A stretch of 64,000 nt of DNA, taken from Toxorhynchites rutilus septentrionalis. Its lineage: Eukaryota; Arthropoda; Insecta; Diptera; Culicidae. Made by a program: the position numbers and the translations under genes. The stretch is from the NCBI RefSeq assembly GCF_029784135.1, contig NC_073744.1, forward strand, positions 35,726,061 to 35,790,060. Reading direction: 5' to 3'. This document shows positions 35,239-46,893 of this stretch, piece after piece. How positions within the stretch are numbered: the first letter of the stretch is position 1; each line of letters begins with the position of its first letter. Under the pieces are notes generated by a model. The model was not told the origin of the DNA. It searched no databases and saw only the letters and a list, made by a program, of their open reading frames with translations.

Positions 35239-37138
35239 TACCATAGACCCCTCTTGGGAAGATGATAGTTTCAGACGTTAGCCCATGCAACAAAAAGGTG
35301 ATGCCAACCAAGGAGCTGGAATTGGCAGGTGGTTCGTTTTCGACAGTATGATGATAAGGCATGGAAGATGCAAGAGGGTATAAAAAATGACAGCGACTAT
35401 TTTTGTTTATAAACAAAGCAGGTCTAATTTTTATGCTTCATAGCGGTCCACACCAACATATACATCCGCTGGGTCGATTTCAATCGAACTAGCTGTTGTG
35501 TCTCACAACCCGCACGATCAGGTGAGTCTCTAGCTAAAACGGCAGTCGCCGGGAAACGACATGCATGGATGTCCACAGCGTATCGCTATCACTAAATCCT
35601 AATGGGTCGCCAACGACTAATGCCACCAAAGCGAATGGAACTTAGAGCAGTACGGCACAAGCCCGCCTGTAGTGGCCCTTTCATATACCCACTAGCAAAG
35701 CTCCCACAATCGCTGACATGCCAATCCCAGCAGCAACAGCAACAACCCTCATGTTCCGTAAAACAGCAATGCAGACAACAACTTGCAGCAGTCACCGAAA
35801 CACAACAATGATGCCAACAGCGTAAACAAAACCAACGTTTATGCGCAGCAAACACATAGCGGTATGCACTCATCATTGCATGCCATTTGTTATCCTCTTT
35901 CTCGGAAAACTCTAGCCGTTCGTTTGGTCGCTGTCAATTCGAACTCAAGTAATGGCTGAACAGCAGGACTGACATAACGTTCCACCTTATTATACCGCCT
36001 TGATGCCAACAAAGGTACTCAATAATACTGAAATTTCAGTTTCTGCTAAATTGTCAGTTGGGCTTTTATGATTTTGAACGCTAACATTGTTTTTAAGAAA
36101 ATAAATTGTTCGTTCATTTCATCTGCTTATTTTTACTTGTAATAACAACACTTTTCCTATGTAGTGGACTATTATAAGAAAAGTAACATGCATAAACAAA
36201 ATCTGTGACGTCACAGATTTAAAAATCTTCCCACCTTTCATTTTCCATCTCGCCATAGACCCATCTTGTTATATATATATACAAGATGCTAAACTATAGG
36301 TGTTTCGTTCCTGACACTTTCATGACAATACCTGAGACGAGTAGCGATACGTAGCTTTTTGCATTATTTACTTTTTGTTTGGTTGTGTGGTTATGGTTTC
36401 ATATCAACTCGCTAAGGAAAACAACTGAAGGAAGAAATAAACAAATATATATTCGTGAAAAATAGTGTACTATAGCTGCAATAAGGTATTTATATTATAT
36501 ATTATAACCGCTCCATGTAATGTAATTAAACATACACATACTCTTTACAGATACACAGGTCGAAGGCCACTGATCATTCAACAAGAGCCAAAGGTTGTAC
36601 CGCTCATGGCAACTCTGCACGAGCTGAAGATTGTACCGTCCAGTGACCATTCTACTCTGAATTCCTCGAGTCAAGAGAGACGCACCACGATTGATATGAG
36701 GTACAGACTAGGGGGGCGTCGCTGATCAATGGTCAGTTATACTCCAATAGGAAGTATCCCGTGTCGGCCACACATACATAGTACTGGAGACTGCAACATC
36801 CCGATTATGAGATCTTTGTAATACTAACCTCGAGCCAACCGCTAGTAATCGGTTACATATTACTAACATAGTTGTAAGACAAAAATTGTCAAAATATTGG
36901 ACTGCCGGCCCCGTCAGACTAACGCCACATGTGCCTTAATAAAATATATATTTTGGGAAAAAAAAATTATATATTATTCAATATTTTTGGGGGACAGTGA
37001 GGATTTCATGAGCTTGTGAGTGTGATAAAAGTGCTATAAGTCTAAGAAATCTGTTGTCCAACTCCTCCACAGATAATCGTTCATCTCGCGGTTCTCTATC
37101 ATGCCAAAATTATATTGTGAATATTTTATTTACTTCAG
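35239..37138. other. No confident gene; CAG/CAA-rich patch and possible retroelement tail
   Basis: 35602-35811 (plus) opens with ATGGGTCGCCAACGACTAAT and runs into a Gln-rich stretch produced by CAG/CAA repeats; no domain. 36550-36960 ends in GCCACATGTGCCTTAATAAA, which resembles the 3' end of a mosquito retroelement, but I cannot name it. A short AT palindrome (CTTGTTATATATATATACAA) lies at 36267. Confidence 0.35.
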
Positions 37139-37460
37139 ATGCCGTATTATTGTGCAGTAAAAGGATGTGGAAACAAGGTTCTCATAACGAAAAATAACCC
37201 GGACATTGTTTACCACACTTTTCTCCGAGATGGAGATAGACTTCATAAATGGATACTTTCTGTGGCCAATCGAAGGATTGGAAACCTCAGAAAAATCAAG
37301 GTATATGCTCACGTCATTTCCATAGCAGCAGCTACGATGACCGACATCAAATGCGCCATGAACTTAATGGTACGAGGAAATATAGGATGTTGAATTCGAA
37401 AGTTAAACCTTTTTTTCTGTCTTATATGTATCAGTATTATTTCCATGTCGAACCGATATA
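37139..37460 (+). pseudogene. THAP-type zinc-finger domain, frameshifted
   Basis: The frame from ATG 37139 gives the start of a THAP domain: C5 and C10 (YCAVKGC), the invariant-type W38 (LHKWIL) and RRIGNLRKIK. The rest, CSRHF with the last Cys and His of the C2CH set, and RMLNSKVKPFF, lies in another frame beginning after about 37302. Removing one base's worth of frame error at 37301-37303 joins K-V-I-C-S-R-H-F, so a single-base loss is the simplest explanation. THAP domains bind DNA and occur in host regulators and P-element-like transposases. A CTTCAG sits directly before the ATG and could be an acceptor. After 37440 the sequence becomes dispersed repeat. Confidence 0.7.
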
Positions 37461-37545
37461 GTGGTTCTCCGATTTTCGTGGAAAGTGGTAGATTTGTTCT
37501 TTATTATAAAATATTAGACCCGTCTTTTCTTGTTTTTATTTTATT
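37445..37545. repeat. CCGATATAGTGGTTCTC repeat, partial copy
   Basis: Matches 41622-41710 and 54105-54185: CCGATATAGTGGTTCTC, then 'ttttgttctttat' and 'agacccgt'. It separates the THAP fragment from the minus-strand gene at 37536. Confidence 0.6.
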
Positions 37546-38260
37546 AGGGCTATGTGGTATACGTTGCAAATCGTGAATATTGTCACCGGATTAAGGGCAT
37601 TGTAGTGATGTAGAACGTTGAACTTTTGACTAGTCTGAAATCGATCCACCGCCGCAACAATAAGAAATTTCTCACCGTGCAATTTTTCGAAATGACTGGT
37701 ATACTCATCGGCAGTGCGGAAATACTCTCGGCATACAAAGCAGCAGCGCAAAGAGGGGTCCAAATTGTGTTTCAGCATACGTTCCACCGTAGTCACATAA
37801 CGAATTTCCGATAGAAGTCGATTCGCCGCTACCATCTCTTTAATTTCCTTCAAAACTTTGTCGTTTTTAAAATTGCATCCAGCATACGCAGGAATTTGTT
37901 TTGCTTTTTGGAAGTCAACTCTGAAAAATCAACAAATATAATCATTCTTTAGCGGAATAAATATATCAAACCGACCTACCAGCGTGATTGTTCTGTTCAT
38001 GCTGCTCCAGTAGGTTTCGCAACCGCTCCATGTTCAATTCAAAATGATTTGGTCGATTACCATTGGCATGAATTGGCTCATTACGTGTTATCAAATCGTG
38101 GTTCATCAGCACCCAGCCCAACTCGTCCAATTTGACACGAGTGTTGCGGCGCAGTTTTATCTCTTCGAAAAGTTTTTCGCGTAGTTTCCGTTTGATGATG
38201 CCTCCGTCCTTGATCAGATTGTGCCGATAAATTCTACCACGTACGATTCTATTTCATGCT
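37536..38260 (-). CDS. Unidentified gene or pseudogene with one C2H2-like finger (3' part)
   Basis: Two blocks on the minus strand fit together. The first (about 38260-37979) encodes KDGGIIKRKLREKLFEEIKL and KLDELGWVLMNHDLITRNE, ending at EQHEQNNHAGR. A weak donor (GTCGGT, near 37973) and a TTTCAG acceptor (near 37925) would join in phase 2 to VDFQKAKQIPAYAGCNF, a C2H2-like motif (CCFVCREYF...H...H, about 37770-37700) and a stop at 37536. A further possible exon (38437-38331, ending at GTATGT) lies upstream, but joining it meets a stop, so the copy may be decayed. I do not recognise the family. No evidence links it functionally to the THAP fragment on the other strand. Confidence 0.4.
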
Positions 38261-38794
38261 TTTGCCCTGGTGATAAAACAAAAAAAATTAACAATCTCTT
38301 TTAAATTCTCAATAAAACCACATACGAAAAACGCTGCTTGCTTAGAAAGAAAAGCATTGATTGCGCGGCTAGAAGGTAAAATATATTCAAAACTTCTTTC
38401 TGCACTGTTTTTAATTCGACCGCTGATTGTAGATATCTGAAAAAGTAGAAGCAATTATGAGAAATTGTTATACGAAAAAATCCAGAAAATTACCTGCCTA
38501 CAGTGAAGCTCGAGCAGCTATTTTGCCAACGAATGCATTGGTGACAAAAGATATGATTTGCTTTGTAAACAAATTTGTTTTTTCACGAGCAATGGCCGAA
38601 CAGCAATTTTGACATTGCGGTCCACCTATAGTATAACGCCTTGATATATATAAACACACCTTGATGCCAACCTAGATAGTGCGGACCAAGATGTGTGAAC
38701 CAAAGGTGTGACCGTGTCGTCAATAAGTGCGCGAGGGGAAACGGTATAAATATACAGAGGAAAGGGATTTGACTGTAAATAGAAATGTCTAAAT

Positions 38795-39590
38795 TTTTCG
38801 TTTATTCGATTATTCGCGGGATCATTTTTAAATTTAAAATTTTAATTGTCTTTCAGTAATCGATTAATCGAGCGAATATTTATTTCTTGTAATCAAAACG
38901 AACAGTCATTTATAATAAAAAAATTATGTCATAATTTTAAAAGTTACATTAAATATAATTTTGAAATGAACATGGTGTAGAATAATGGTTCTTGAATGAA
39001 ATGATATTTCAGTATATTGATAAATTAGCCATTTCATGATTTTTTGAGGACGATTGAAAAAAGAGCACACCATGAAAATGATGCACAATACTTTTATTGT
39101 ACCAACATAAAATGTTTTCAGTTTCCTATTCTTCGAATGTTGTTCAAATAATTGATTTGTGTGTATTTTTCTGCTTTTTCCCTATAACTACTAGTTCAAA
39201 AGAAGTATATTTATAGAATCATTGATCGCTAGTATGGTATATTTTCCTTGGCACCCGGAGTTTGAATACTACTATTTTAGAACGGGAGTTGAGACCACCT
39301 TCTTCAATTCCGCATGTTACTCCTGCAGACGCTGAATTCTTCCCAGTATCCTCCACCAGCAGGGAATCATTTTTATGCTTCAACCGTAAATGGTTTAGTA
39401 TATTCGATGAATTTCGATGAAACACCGAAGGTTGAACAAATTTTGCACTGTATTTTTCGAAAAAAATATTCCCTTTTTTATTAATCGCGATTACTTTAAT
39501 TATTATTCGATGTATTCATATTTAGATTTTTCATTATTTGATACAAAATTACTCGATTAAAATTTCAGATTAACCGACGTCTCTGCAAAA
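38795..39590 (-). pseudogene. Decayed hAT-like element with BED-finger remnant
   Basis: ATTAATCG-type words at both sides (38805-38880; 39480-39575) match the 32074 family. Between them, on the minus strand, a frame (39425-39219) reads SSNILNHLRLKHKNDSLL, the second half of a BED zinc finger as found in hAT transposases. The Cys half is not readable. Inactive. Confidence 0.4.
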
Positions 39591-40312
39591 CGCGGGAAAA
39601 ATATCTCCATCACCGACCGACACCGAGAGTCGATTTCTTCTCTTCAGCTGAAACATATAATAAGATAGAGTATATTACAAACCTAACTTTAACCGTAAAA
39701 GACTTACCTTTCAATTTTTCAATGCTCTTATTGCCACCAAAACAATTCCACACACAAGAAGTAAAAAAACATATTGCAAAATATTGCAGATTGTTTACAT
39801 ACAAATGTCAAAATGGCTGAAAGGCCTTTTTCATAAGTTGCGTAACCGTATTTCATCCAAGATGGTGGAGTTAATAGGTGGCTCGTAATTTACACTATTT
39901 AGAAAAGACGTATGAGGAATGGCAAGACGAAAAGTTTGGATTTGTTTATGTTATTACTTACGTTGGTATGGTTACATTTGATTTCGTCGAAAGTATTTGA
40001 AGCAGTATAGTAAATAAACAGTTGTCGTTGAAAATAGTAACCTTTATGCATATGCTTCCGCCAGCTGGCTCGGCTAATGTGATTCAGGGAATGCTTTAAT
40101 CGTGGTACCGCCACTAGCGCATAATTTGCAGCTTTGTTTTTTGTGCTGTTTCATAACGGCAATCAACCGTGCCGGCGAAACTGTAATCAATGTTTAGTGT
40201 TGTTTGGATACCATTCATGTAAATAAGTTCAAACTTACGGGATACGTCCAAACAGCAATTCTGACATTACGTTTTACCTTCCACTTCACTTTCCTTGATT
40301 TCATCTATCGTG
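39591..40312. other. No gene supported
   Basis: AT-rich, short ORFs only. The phrase 'aacagcaattctgacatt.cg' (40252) also occurs at 38608 and, changed, at 35951, indicating another dispersed repeat. Confidence 0.35.
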
Positions 40313-40320
40313 GTGCGGAC

Positions 40321-40580
40321 CAAGGCGCCTAGAAGTATATCGTAAGGTGGGCCAACTTGCTAAAACCACCCTTCAGCCATCTTGGAAGTCTACTGTGTTT
40401 TGTTTGGAAACAAAACACAATACGCTAGTGCCGAAGCTCGCTCGTGATCAGTCTGTCTCTTTCACGCTACAGGCAAATAATTGACCTTCTGATTTCTTCT
40501 GTATTGTTTTCATATACCGCTCCCCTGACCAACTTAGTGACGAAACGGCCTCACCTTAGGATATACTTCTAGGCGCCTTG
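40321..40580. mobile_element. hAT MITE with perfect 8-bp target duplication
   Basis: GTGCGGAC at 40313-40320 and 40581-40588 exactly flank a 260-bp insert. The inverted ends are CAAGGCGCCTAGAAGTATAT and its complement, differing at few positions over about 28 bp. An 8-bp duplication and CA-starting TIR fit the hAT superfamily. There is no coding capacity. A second copy at 35001 shares the body. Confidence 0.92.
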
Positions 40581-40588
40581 GTGCGGAC

Positions 40589-41590
40589 TGAATCAAAACG
40601 GCTGTCAAAAAAGATCCAATTGGAATGCTATAAAAGATCCAATGATCAGGAGTGTTATTTTTCTTATGATATTCAACACTATAAAAGAGGTATTGAACAT
40701 GACAGATAATCAACAACCTACGAATAACGCTCAGTTCACTCCAAGATTTTCATATGGGAGCAAAATTCGACATTGGCGAATTTCGATACGTACATACATA
40801 GCAAATGTAAAATGTATTGGGGACGTTTTTTTTTCTAACGTCGGTGAAAACAGATTTGCTAGTGAAGCTGACCGAATGAAATCCGCGTAATTATGATCCG
40901 CTAGTGCTGGTGATGAATATAACGGCAAAGCAATCTGCGCTTCGTGTTGTTGATGGACGTAATCCTCTGAGCCAACTACCGGCTTAATTGTGGAGAAGGC
41001 ATTAGGGTTTCTCACGAAGTTTCTTTTCTAGTTGAAATGTAACGATGTATTTCTATCAAAATAATCCTGAAAATGTGTATGAAAAGTTTGCTACACTTTT
41101 GGTTTCCAATAATTCAAACATCGTACCTTCTGCACAGATACGGGAACCCTTTTTTGGAACTAGTTTGTTGTCTCAGCGCGTCTGAAAAAACGTTTCCGAG
41201 GGTATACGATAAAAGCTTACGCGAACATTTTCACTCGTATTCGGGTAGCCTTTTACTGAGTAACGCATTTTGATTGTCTACTTTCCCTGATATAATATTT
41301 TCCCGAACGAAATAAAAACAAGCGAAGTCACAGTCACGTAAATGTTTACTCTTGCGATTTGAAAATATTCGATAAAAAGTGAAACGAAGAGTTGCTACAT
41401 GATTGTTTTAAAAAAAGTCTGTAAAAATATGTGAAAGTCTATTAAAAATGTGGAAATGTCTGTAAAACTCTTCAGATCTGTAGAAATGTCTTTTGTCTAA
41501 TTTCTAATTTTCACAGATTCATTAATATTTTGTTCATCGCGATGTTCGTAAGATTGTCTTTTGCATATTATAGAAAATTTTGTATATGTA
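40589..41590. other. No gene supported
   Basis: Short overlapping ORFs. 'tgtgaaagtctattaaaaatgtgg.aatgtctgtaaaa' phrases at 41420-41490 look like a degenerate local repeat. Confidence 0.35.
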
Positions 41591-41599
41591 TATTTTGTA

Positions 41600-42850
41600 T
41601 ATATACAGCCATTCCATGCTAAACCGATATAGTGGTTCTCAGATTTCGATAAAAAGTGATAGTTTTGTTCTTTATCGCCAAACATTAGACCCTTATTTTT
41701 TATTTTTTATTTAGGGTGACCATTTCCATTTTAGGGTGGCCCGAGAAATCATTTTTCCCACAAACTGACTTTTTTTTTCTCAAAACTGACTTTTTTCAAA
41801 AATTCATAACTTTAGAACCACTGAACCAATTTCCAAAAATTGACTTTTTTCAAAAATGTATAACTTTAGAACCACTGAACCGATTTAGATTATCGACCAA
41901 TCTAACTGAAGCCAATGAGCTAGCTTTTTATTAAAAAATATCGAACATGCAAAAAAATGGATTTTCGTTTCGTAACTATCGATTGTAGATGTTTTTTATT
42001 GTTTTCATGGTTTTGGACTAGAGGGCTATATTTTTCATATTTTTCTTGAAAGCTGAGGATGTTTTACATGACATATCTCGATACTAGAGATGCTATTTTT
42101 TCGTTTTTGTGATATGATTTTTCAAAGATCATTTTTCCCTTTGAGAACCACTTTATCGGATTGTATGGAATGGCTGTATATATGTATATTTTTTCATTTT
42201 TTCGTTAGAGTGCTCATTTCCATTTTAGGGTGGTTCGAAAAATCAATTATTTCCACTTTTTCCCAAAAATGACTTTTTTCAAATTCTAAAGTTAACTTTT
42301 TTTTAAATTTTGTTTTCATAATTATTGATTATAGTCATTTTTTATTGTTTTCAATAATTTTTTTTTGCTTTGGACTAGAGGGCGCTATATTTTTTCTTGA
42401 AAGCTGAGAATTTTTTACATAACATATCTCGATTTCAGAGATGCTATTTTTTTCGTTTTTGAGATATGATTTTCCAAAGTTTTTTTCACCTTTTTCAATT
42501 ACAAAAATTCATAACTTCTGAACTACTGGAGAAACTAATAAGCTTCTGTTTGATATGTTGATCATCACATATCAAACTGAAGCTTATGAGTTTCTTCGAA
42601 AAAATATTACTTTTGGGAAAAAAATTGATTTTCTTTCTTGTAATTCTGGTAATTCAACATTGTATTGAATCAGTTTTTCATAGTTTTCTCGGTTAAAGAT
42701 AGAGTGCGCTATATTTTTTTATATTTTTTTTGGAAAGTTGAGGATTTTGTACATAACATATCTTGATATCAGAGATGCTTTTTTTTCGTTTTTGAGATAT
42801 GATTTTTCAAAAATTAACCGGTGGTCCAAAAATAATTTTTCCCCTTTTAT
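41600..42850. repeat. Tandem array, three diverged units of about 330 bp
   Basis: The series 'ttttttattgttttca', 'ggactagagggc.ctatat', 'ttcttgaaagctgagga', 'cataacatatctcgat', 'agagatgctatttttt' and 'gagatatgatttttcaaa' appears three times (about 41985-42120, 42330-42480, 42660-42810). A 60-bp sub-duplication (TGACTTTTTTCAAAAAT...TTTAGAACCACTGAACC) lies at 41786-41885. The CCATTCCATGC...CCGATATAG head at 41608 is shared with other sites. Confidence 0.75.
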
Positions 42851-43262
42851 CCAAAAATGACCTTTTGCAAAAATTCACAACAATTACAATCTGTTAAGTT
42901 TTATCAATCTCATCGATAGTTCTCATAGGTTCTTGATTCTGTTCCCTCACTGTCATGAAAAGTCGAAATATAGTATAGTAAATGTACACTATGTATAGTA
43001 AATGAATGCAATTTTTCATTCATCGTGAAGAATGGTATCGTCTCTTTCGTCTGCAATGATGTAAGTCAAAAGTACTTATGAAATCATAAAAAAACGTTGA
43101 CGTGTACAAGTTATTGTTACCAAACAAAATACCAACAGAATGCAAAAGATACTGAAGTACTGTTGTCGGCCAGAGAGCGATACTATGCTCACGACATCAC
43201 TGCAATGCGACCTATTTTGCGTACGTAACCACTGTGGTGACACCGGCGGTTAAATGTTCGCA

Positions 43263-43281
43263 CGTAACCACTGTGGTTACG
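43263..43281. repeat. Short palindrome CGTAACCAC-T-GTGGTTACG
   Basis: Perfect 9-bp arms around one base; a near copy (CGTAACCACTGTGGTGAC) lies 44 bp upstream at 43219. Confidence 0.8.
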
Positions 43282-43629
43282 CTAGACGGCAAAGTGTTAA
43301 TGAATGATTCAAAAAATAGGTCTAACCTCATGTGTATTGATATAAGCTAAATATAAAAGCTTTTTATGTATTAAAATTATGGAAAAATGTCATACGGTGA
43401 GTCAAATGTCTTTGATGTGATGAATGGAGCCTCTAATTTCAAAAACCTGTGAAATATTGTTATATCCAAAAAGTCTGCAACAAAAATAAAAAGTATTTTA
43501 CAGATATGAATTTACAAACATATCTGTAAATCTGCCATTTCTTGTGGTCTGAGAATTTATTGCAAGAAATTGCTTGAAAAAATGCATGAATTTGCTTGAA
43601 AATGAAGTGGATTAGGTCCGCACCTCTTA

Positions 43630-44053
43630 GGGCATCCGCACCAATGCGTTACTATTCAAGGTTTCTAGTCTCGAGTTTTAGCCGTTGCTAATTTATTAAC
43701 TCAGGTTGCTAAATACGATTGCTATTACTAGAAAAAATGACAAGTGTCAGTTAATTCTCTTTTCGTCGCGTTCATTTTTTGGTAGATAAATACACTTATA
43801 CAATTCCGAAATAATATTTCAGAGCAAAATCACAAAAAACGAACACAAGACGAATGAAACCCACAACAGATGTTTGACGTTTGTTGAAAATAGCAACACT
43901 TGGCTCGGTTGCTATCGCGTTGCCAAATTTGTTAACTCACTATTCACCGAGAGGCCGATTACTATTTCCCACACCTGAACCGCAACCACCAGGTTGCTGC
44001 GTTATGGTGAGGATTGTCAAAATGTCTGTAACAACGCATTGGTGCGGATGCCC
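43630..44053. mobile_element. MITE with TTA duplication, PIF/Harbinger-like (candidate)
   Basis: TTA at 43627-43629 and 44054-44056 flanks a 424-bp insert whose ends are perfectly inverted over GGGCATCCGCACCAATGCGTT. A 3-bp TTA target and a GC-rich TIR fit PIF/Harbinger MITEs. No transposase. Confidence 0.75.
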
Positions 44054-44594
44054 TTAGGTTATACGATGTAATGTTTGCTGAGAGACATTAAAGAAAAGTT
44101 AGATAATTTCCTCAATATAATAATGGAAATACATGAGGTCGCCAATATTTATTTAGTTATACATATACAAAATTCATTCATATCGCGTTGTAAATTATTT
44201 ATGCTTAACATATTTGATGAAAATAAACATCACTCTTTGCAAAAAAATCTGTTAAAGTTTTTCCCACCATTCATAACTCTTCTTGATTTGGGCCACTTCA
44301 TAACCACCCTGTGTCGTCCAATGTTTTTTCTTCCATCAAGCGCGTCCTCTGTCACACAAAATTAGGAAAACAAAAATGGCCTCGCATGGTCTTTGTTTTG
44401 TTCAGTTTACTTAGAAGTTTTTACCCGGGAAACCTCTCTCTTTCTAAATATCTTCCTTTTGTTTAATGTGTCGATTGTTCCTCACAGTTGAATGCATTCG
44501 CTTTTTGTGTCTTGAGCTCTTGAGTCGTCGCAGCTTTGTGTGAAAACTTGTCTATTGTGTACACTCTTTCCTCGGACCTGTCCAGTTTTATTTC

Positions 44595-44645
44595 ATGTTT
44601 GTCACTGATGGATTCGAGTGTTTAGTTGTTTCTGTCGGTCATTAG
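44595..44645 (+). promoter_or_regulatory. Possible upstream ORF in the zinc-finger leader
   Basis: ATG 44595 opens a 16-codon frame ending at TAG 44643-44645, 31 bases before the main ATG. If the mRNA starts upstream of it, it could reduce initiation at 44677. The transcript start is not known. Confidence 0.3.
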
Positions 44646-44676
44646 TTGTTTCGTTGATAATCCTGCGGCCCATACA

Positions 44677-46893
44677 ATGCCACAATCAAAGAAAAACAGA
44701 AAATCAAGCGGAATAATGTGTCCGAATGGCGATGACAACAACGCCATTGGAAATGGCGTCGATGGTGTGGGAGAAGAGATAGCGGGTGGCGGTGGTAAAC
44801 AAAAACAAAAAAATGGAGGTGAGTATGTGATGGTTGGCGGAGTTAGATAAAATTGATAAAATTTTCATTTTTTTTTTTCGTAGAAACGGAGCTCATTTTA
44901 GTCATGGAACCCCAGAACACTTCACCAACAAAATATTTCGATCAGAATGGTATCGCGCTCAAGGAGGCTTTTCGTGATGCGCTTCCGGAGTGCGGTTCGC
45001 CTCCTCGGCCCAAAATAAAAACTATCAGAAAGCGAACAAACCTAGACATTACATGTCACAGATGTTTGAGGTTATTCGATACAAAGCTGGAGTATGAGTT
45101 TCATTATCGATGCAGCTATAACGAAGAGCCGACTTATGTATGTCCGGTTTGTGGTAAGCGCATTTCGCAGTATAAAGCCTTTCGGTTGCACATCTATCGG
45201 CACTCAAACAGTGCGAATCATCGTTATGCGTGTGGAATCTGCTTGAAAGTTTTCCACCAGAAGTCAGATTTGACCCGTCATGAAACTATTCACGAAAGTG
45301 AGTCAATGCAAAAAGGGAATCAGGTCGCCATCGATGTAGTTTCGAACAAATTTAGCTGTGATCGATGTGATGCCGTTTTCGGTAGTCAAACGGAGATGCG
45401 GTCCCACAACAAAAAGGTACATCCGAGTCCAAAACAGATGACAGAGTGTCCCGAGTGTGGCAAAGTGCTGTCGGTGGGAAGTCTATACTCGCATAGGAAA
45501 ATTCACTCCAATGGACCAAAGTATACCTGCGAGGAGTGTAACAAGACGTTCGTTCAGAAAATTAATTATATTCACCATCGAAAGAAGCACCTGCCGAACG
45601 ACGAGCGTCCGTTTCCCTGTGGGGAATGTGGAAAAGCATTTCACGAGAAGTCCCACCTGCAGAGGCACTTGTTTTTCCACTCGAACGAACGTCCGTTTAC
45701 TTGTGAGACTTGCGGTAAAACTTATAAAACCGAGCGGTGTTTGAAGGTAAGCTTGAGTTGAATTCCATCACACGGTTGCATTCATTTATACGCTGTTTCG
45801 CAGGTCCATTCGGCGGTACACAACGCAGAGCGTCCTTTCGTATGTACCGAGTGCAACAAAGGTTTTCTGAGTAGCTCAAAACTCCGCCAGCACAGTAACA
45901 TACACTCGGGGTTGCGTCCACATAAGTGCAAGTACTGCACCCGCGATTTCACTAATTTCCCAAACTGGCTGAAGCATATTCGCCGTCGTCACAAGGTTGA
46001 CCATCGCACCGGAGAGAAGCTGGTCAGTGTGCCAAAGTTTATGACCAAAAAGAAAGATAAAGTGGCTGAGAAAAAAGCCGACACGAGCCGTGAACAGAAG
46101 GGGAAGGAGCAAAAAGAAATTTTGCCCCTTTCGATTAAGGAGGAGAGTCTTCCGTTTGTGGAGGAGAACTCGAACATTGATCTCAATTTGGTGTCGAAGG
46201 AGGATCTGCTGCAACCGCTGAAGATGGAGTATATGGAGGACATTTTCTCGAGCCTCCCTGAGTCTGGTTTGACTGTGATGAATGATGAAAACGCATGCGA
46301 CACCGAATTCAAAAGGGAAAATATTGGACCAATCTCCGAGGAAGGCTCAGAACCATCGTTAGCTGAACAGGAGCTAACGGAACCACCTCTTGGTCTCGCA
46401 GCAGACGATAACGAACTATTTCAATTCGGCTACGTACAACCTGAATTCGATTGTGATTATAGTATTAAGCAAGAACTATTGTTACACACAGAGGCTGCTA
46501 GGGTGATCAGGGAAAGTGGTATGTTCTTTGTGTTATTGCAAACGTATAATCGAAAATAACTCCAAAAATTTCTGTCAACAGAAGCAGCAACTAGCGACGA
46601 CATGAATTCGCCACCGGAAGTGAAACCGCCAGTATCCGCTTCCGGTGCGCTGGTCTACGATATTAACGCCGAGCTTCCTATTTTCCCGACACTTGTTTCT
46701 ATTTGCGGCAACGATCAGCAGTATCAGCTAATCAACCCAAACTTTCTTCATTTGCCACAGGCACGCAAGAGTTCCGCTGACAATGGTGCTGGTGGCAGTA
46801 GCGCTGTGACTACGTAAGTTAGGATGCATCCCTCCAACTCTTCCATAAGTTGTACTCACGATTTACTTTCATTACAGATTAGATGCACCGTAA
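44677..46893 (+). CDS. C2H2 zinc-finger protein, five exons, 655 aa
   Basis: Exons 44677-44818, 44884-45746, 45804-46518, 46582-46813 and 46878-46893 join in frame (1968 nt). Introns are 57-65 bp with GTGAGT, GTAAGC, GTATGT and GTAAGT donors and pyrimidine-CAG/TAG acceptors. The first ATG after an in-frame TAG is 44677. Residues 105-124 hold a degenerate CxxC...HxxC motif. Nine regular C2H2 fingers follow at about 132-154, 162-184, 204-227, 234-255, 261-283, 291-313, 319-341, 347-369 and 375-398. Linkers close to the TGE(R/K)P type (NDERP, SNERP, NAERP) join fingers 5-8, and finger 7 is split by intron 2. A Lys-rich stretch and then an acidic, Glu/Leu-rich tail follow, ending LDAP. Known families of this build bind DNA in the nucleus as transcription regulators; the specific target is unknown. 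AATAAA lies at 47263. Confidence 0.93.

Noticed and set aside
45989..46312. Minus-strand ORF of 107 codons
   Set aside because: Antisense shadow of zinc-finger exon 3.
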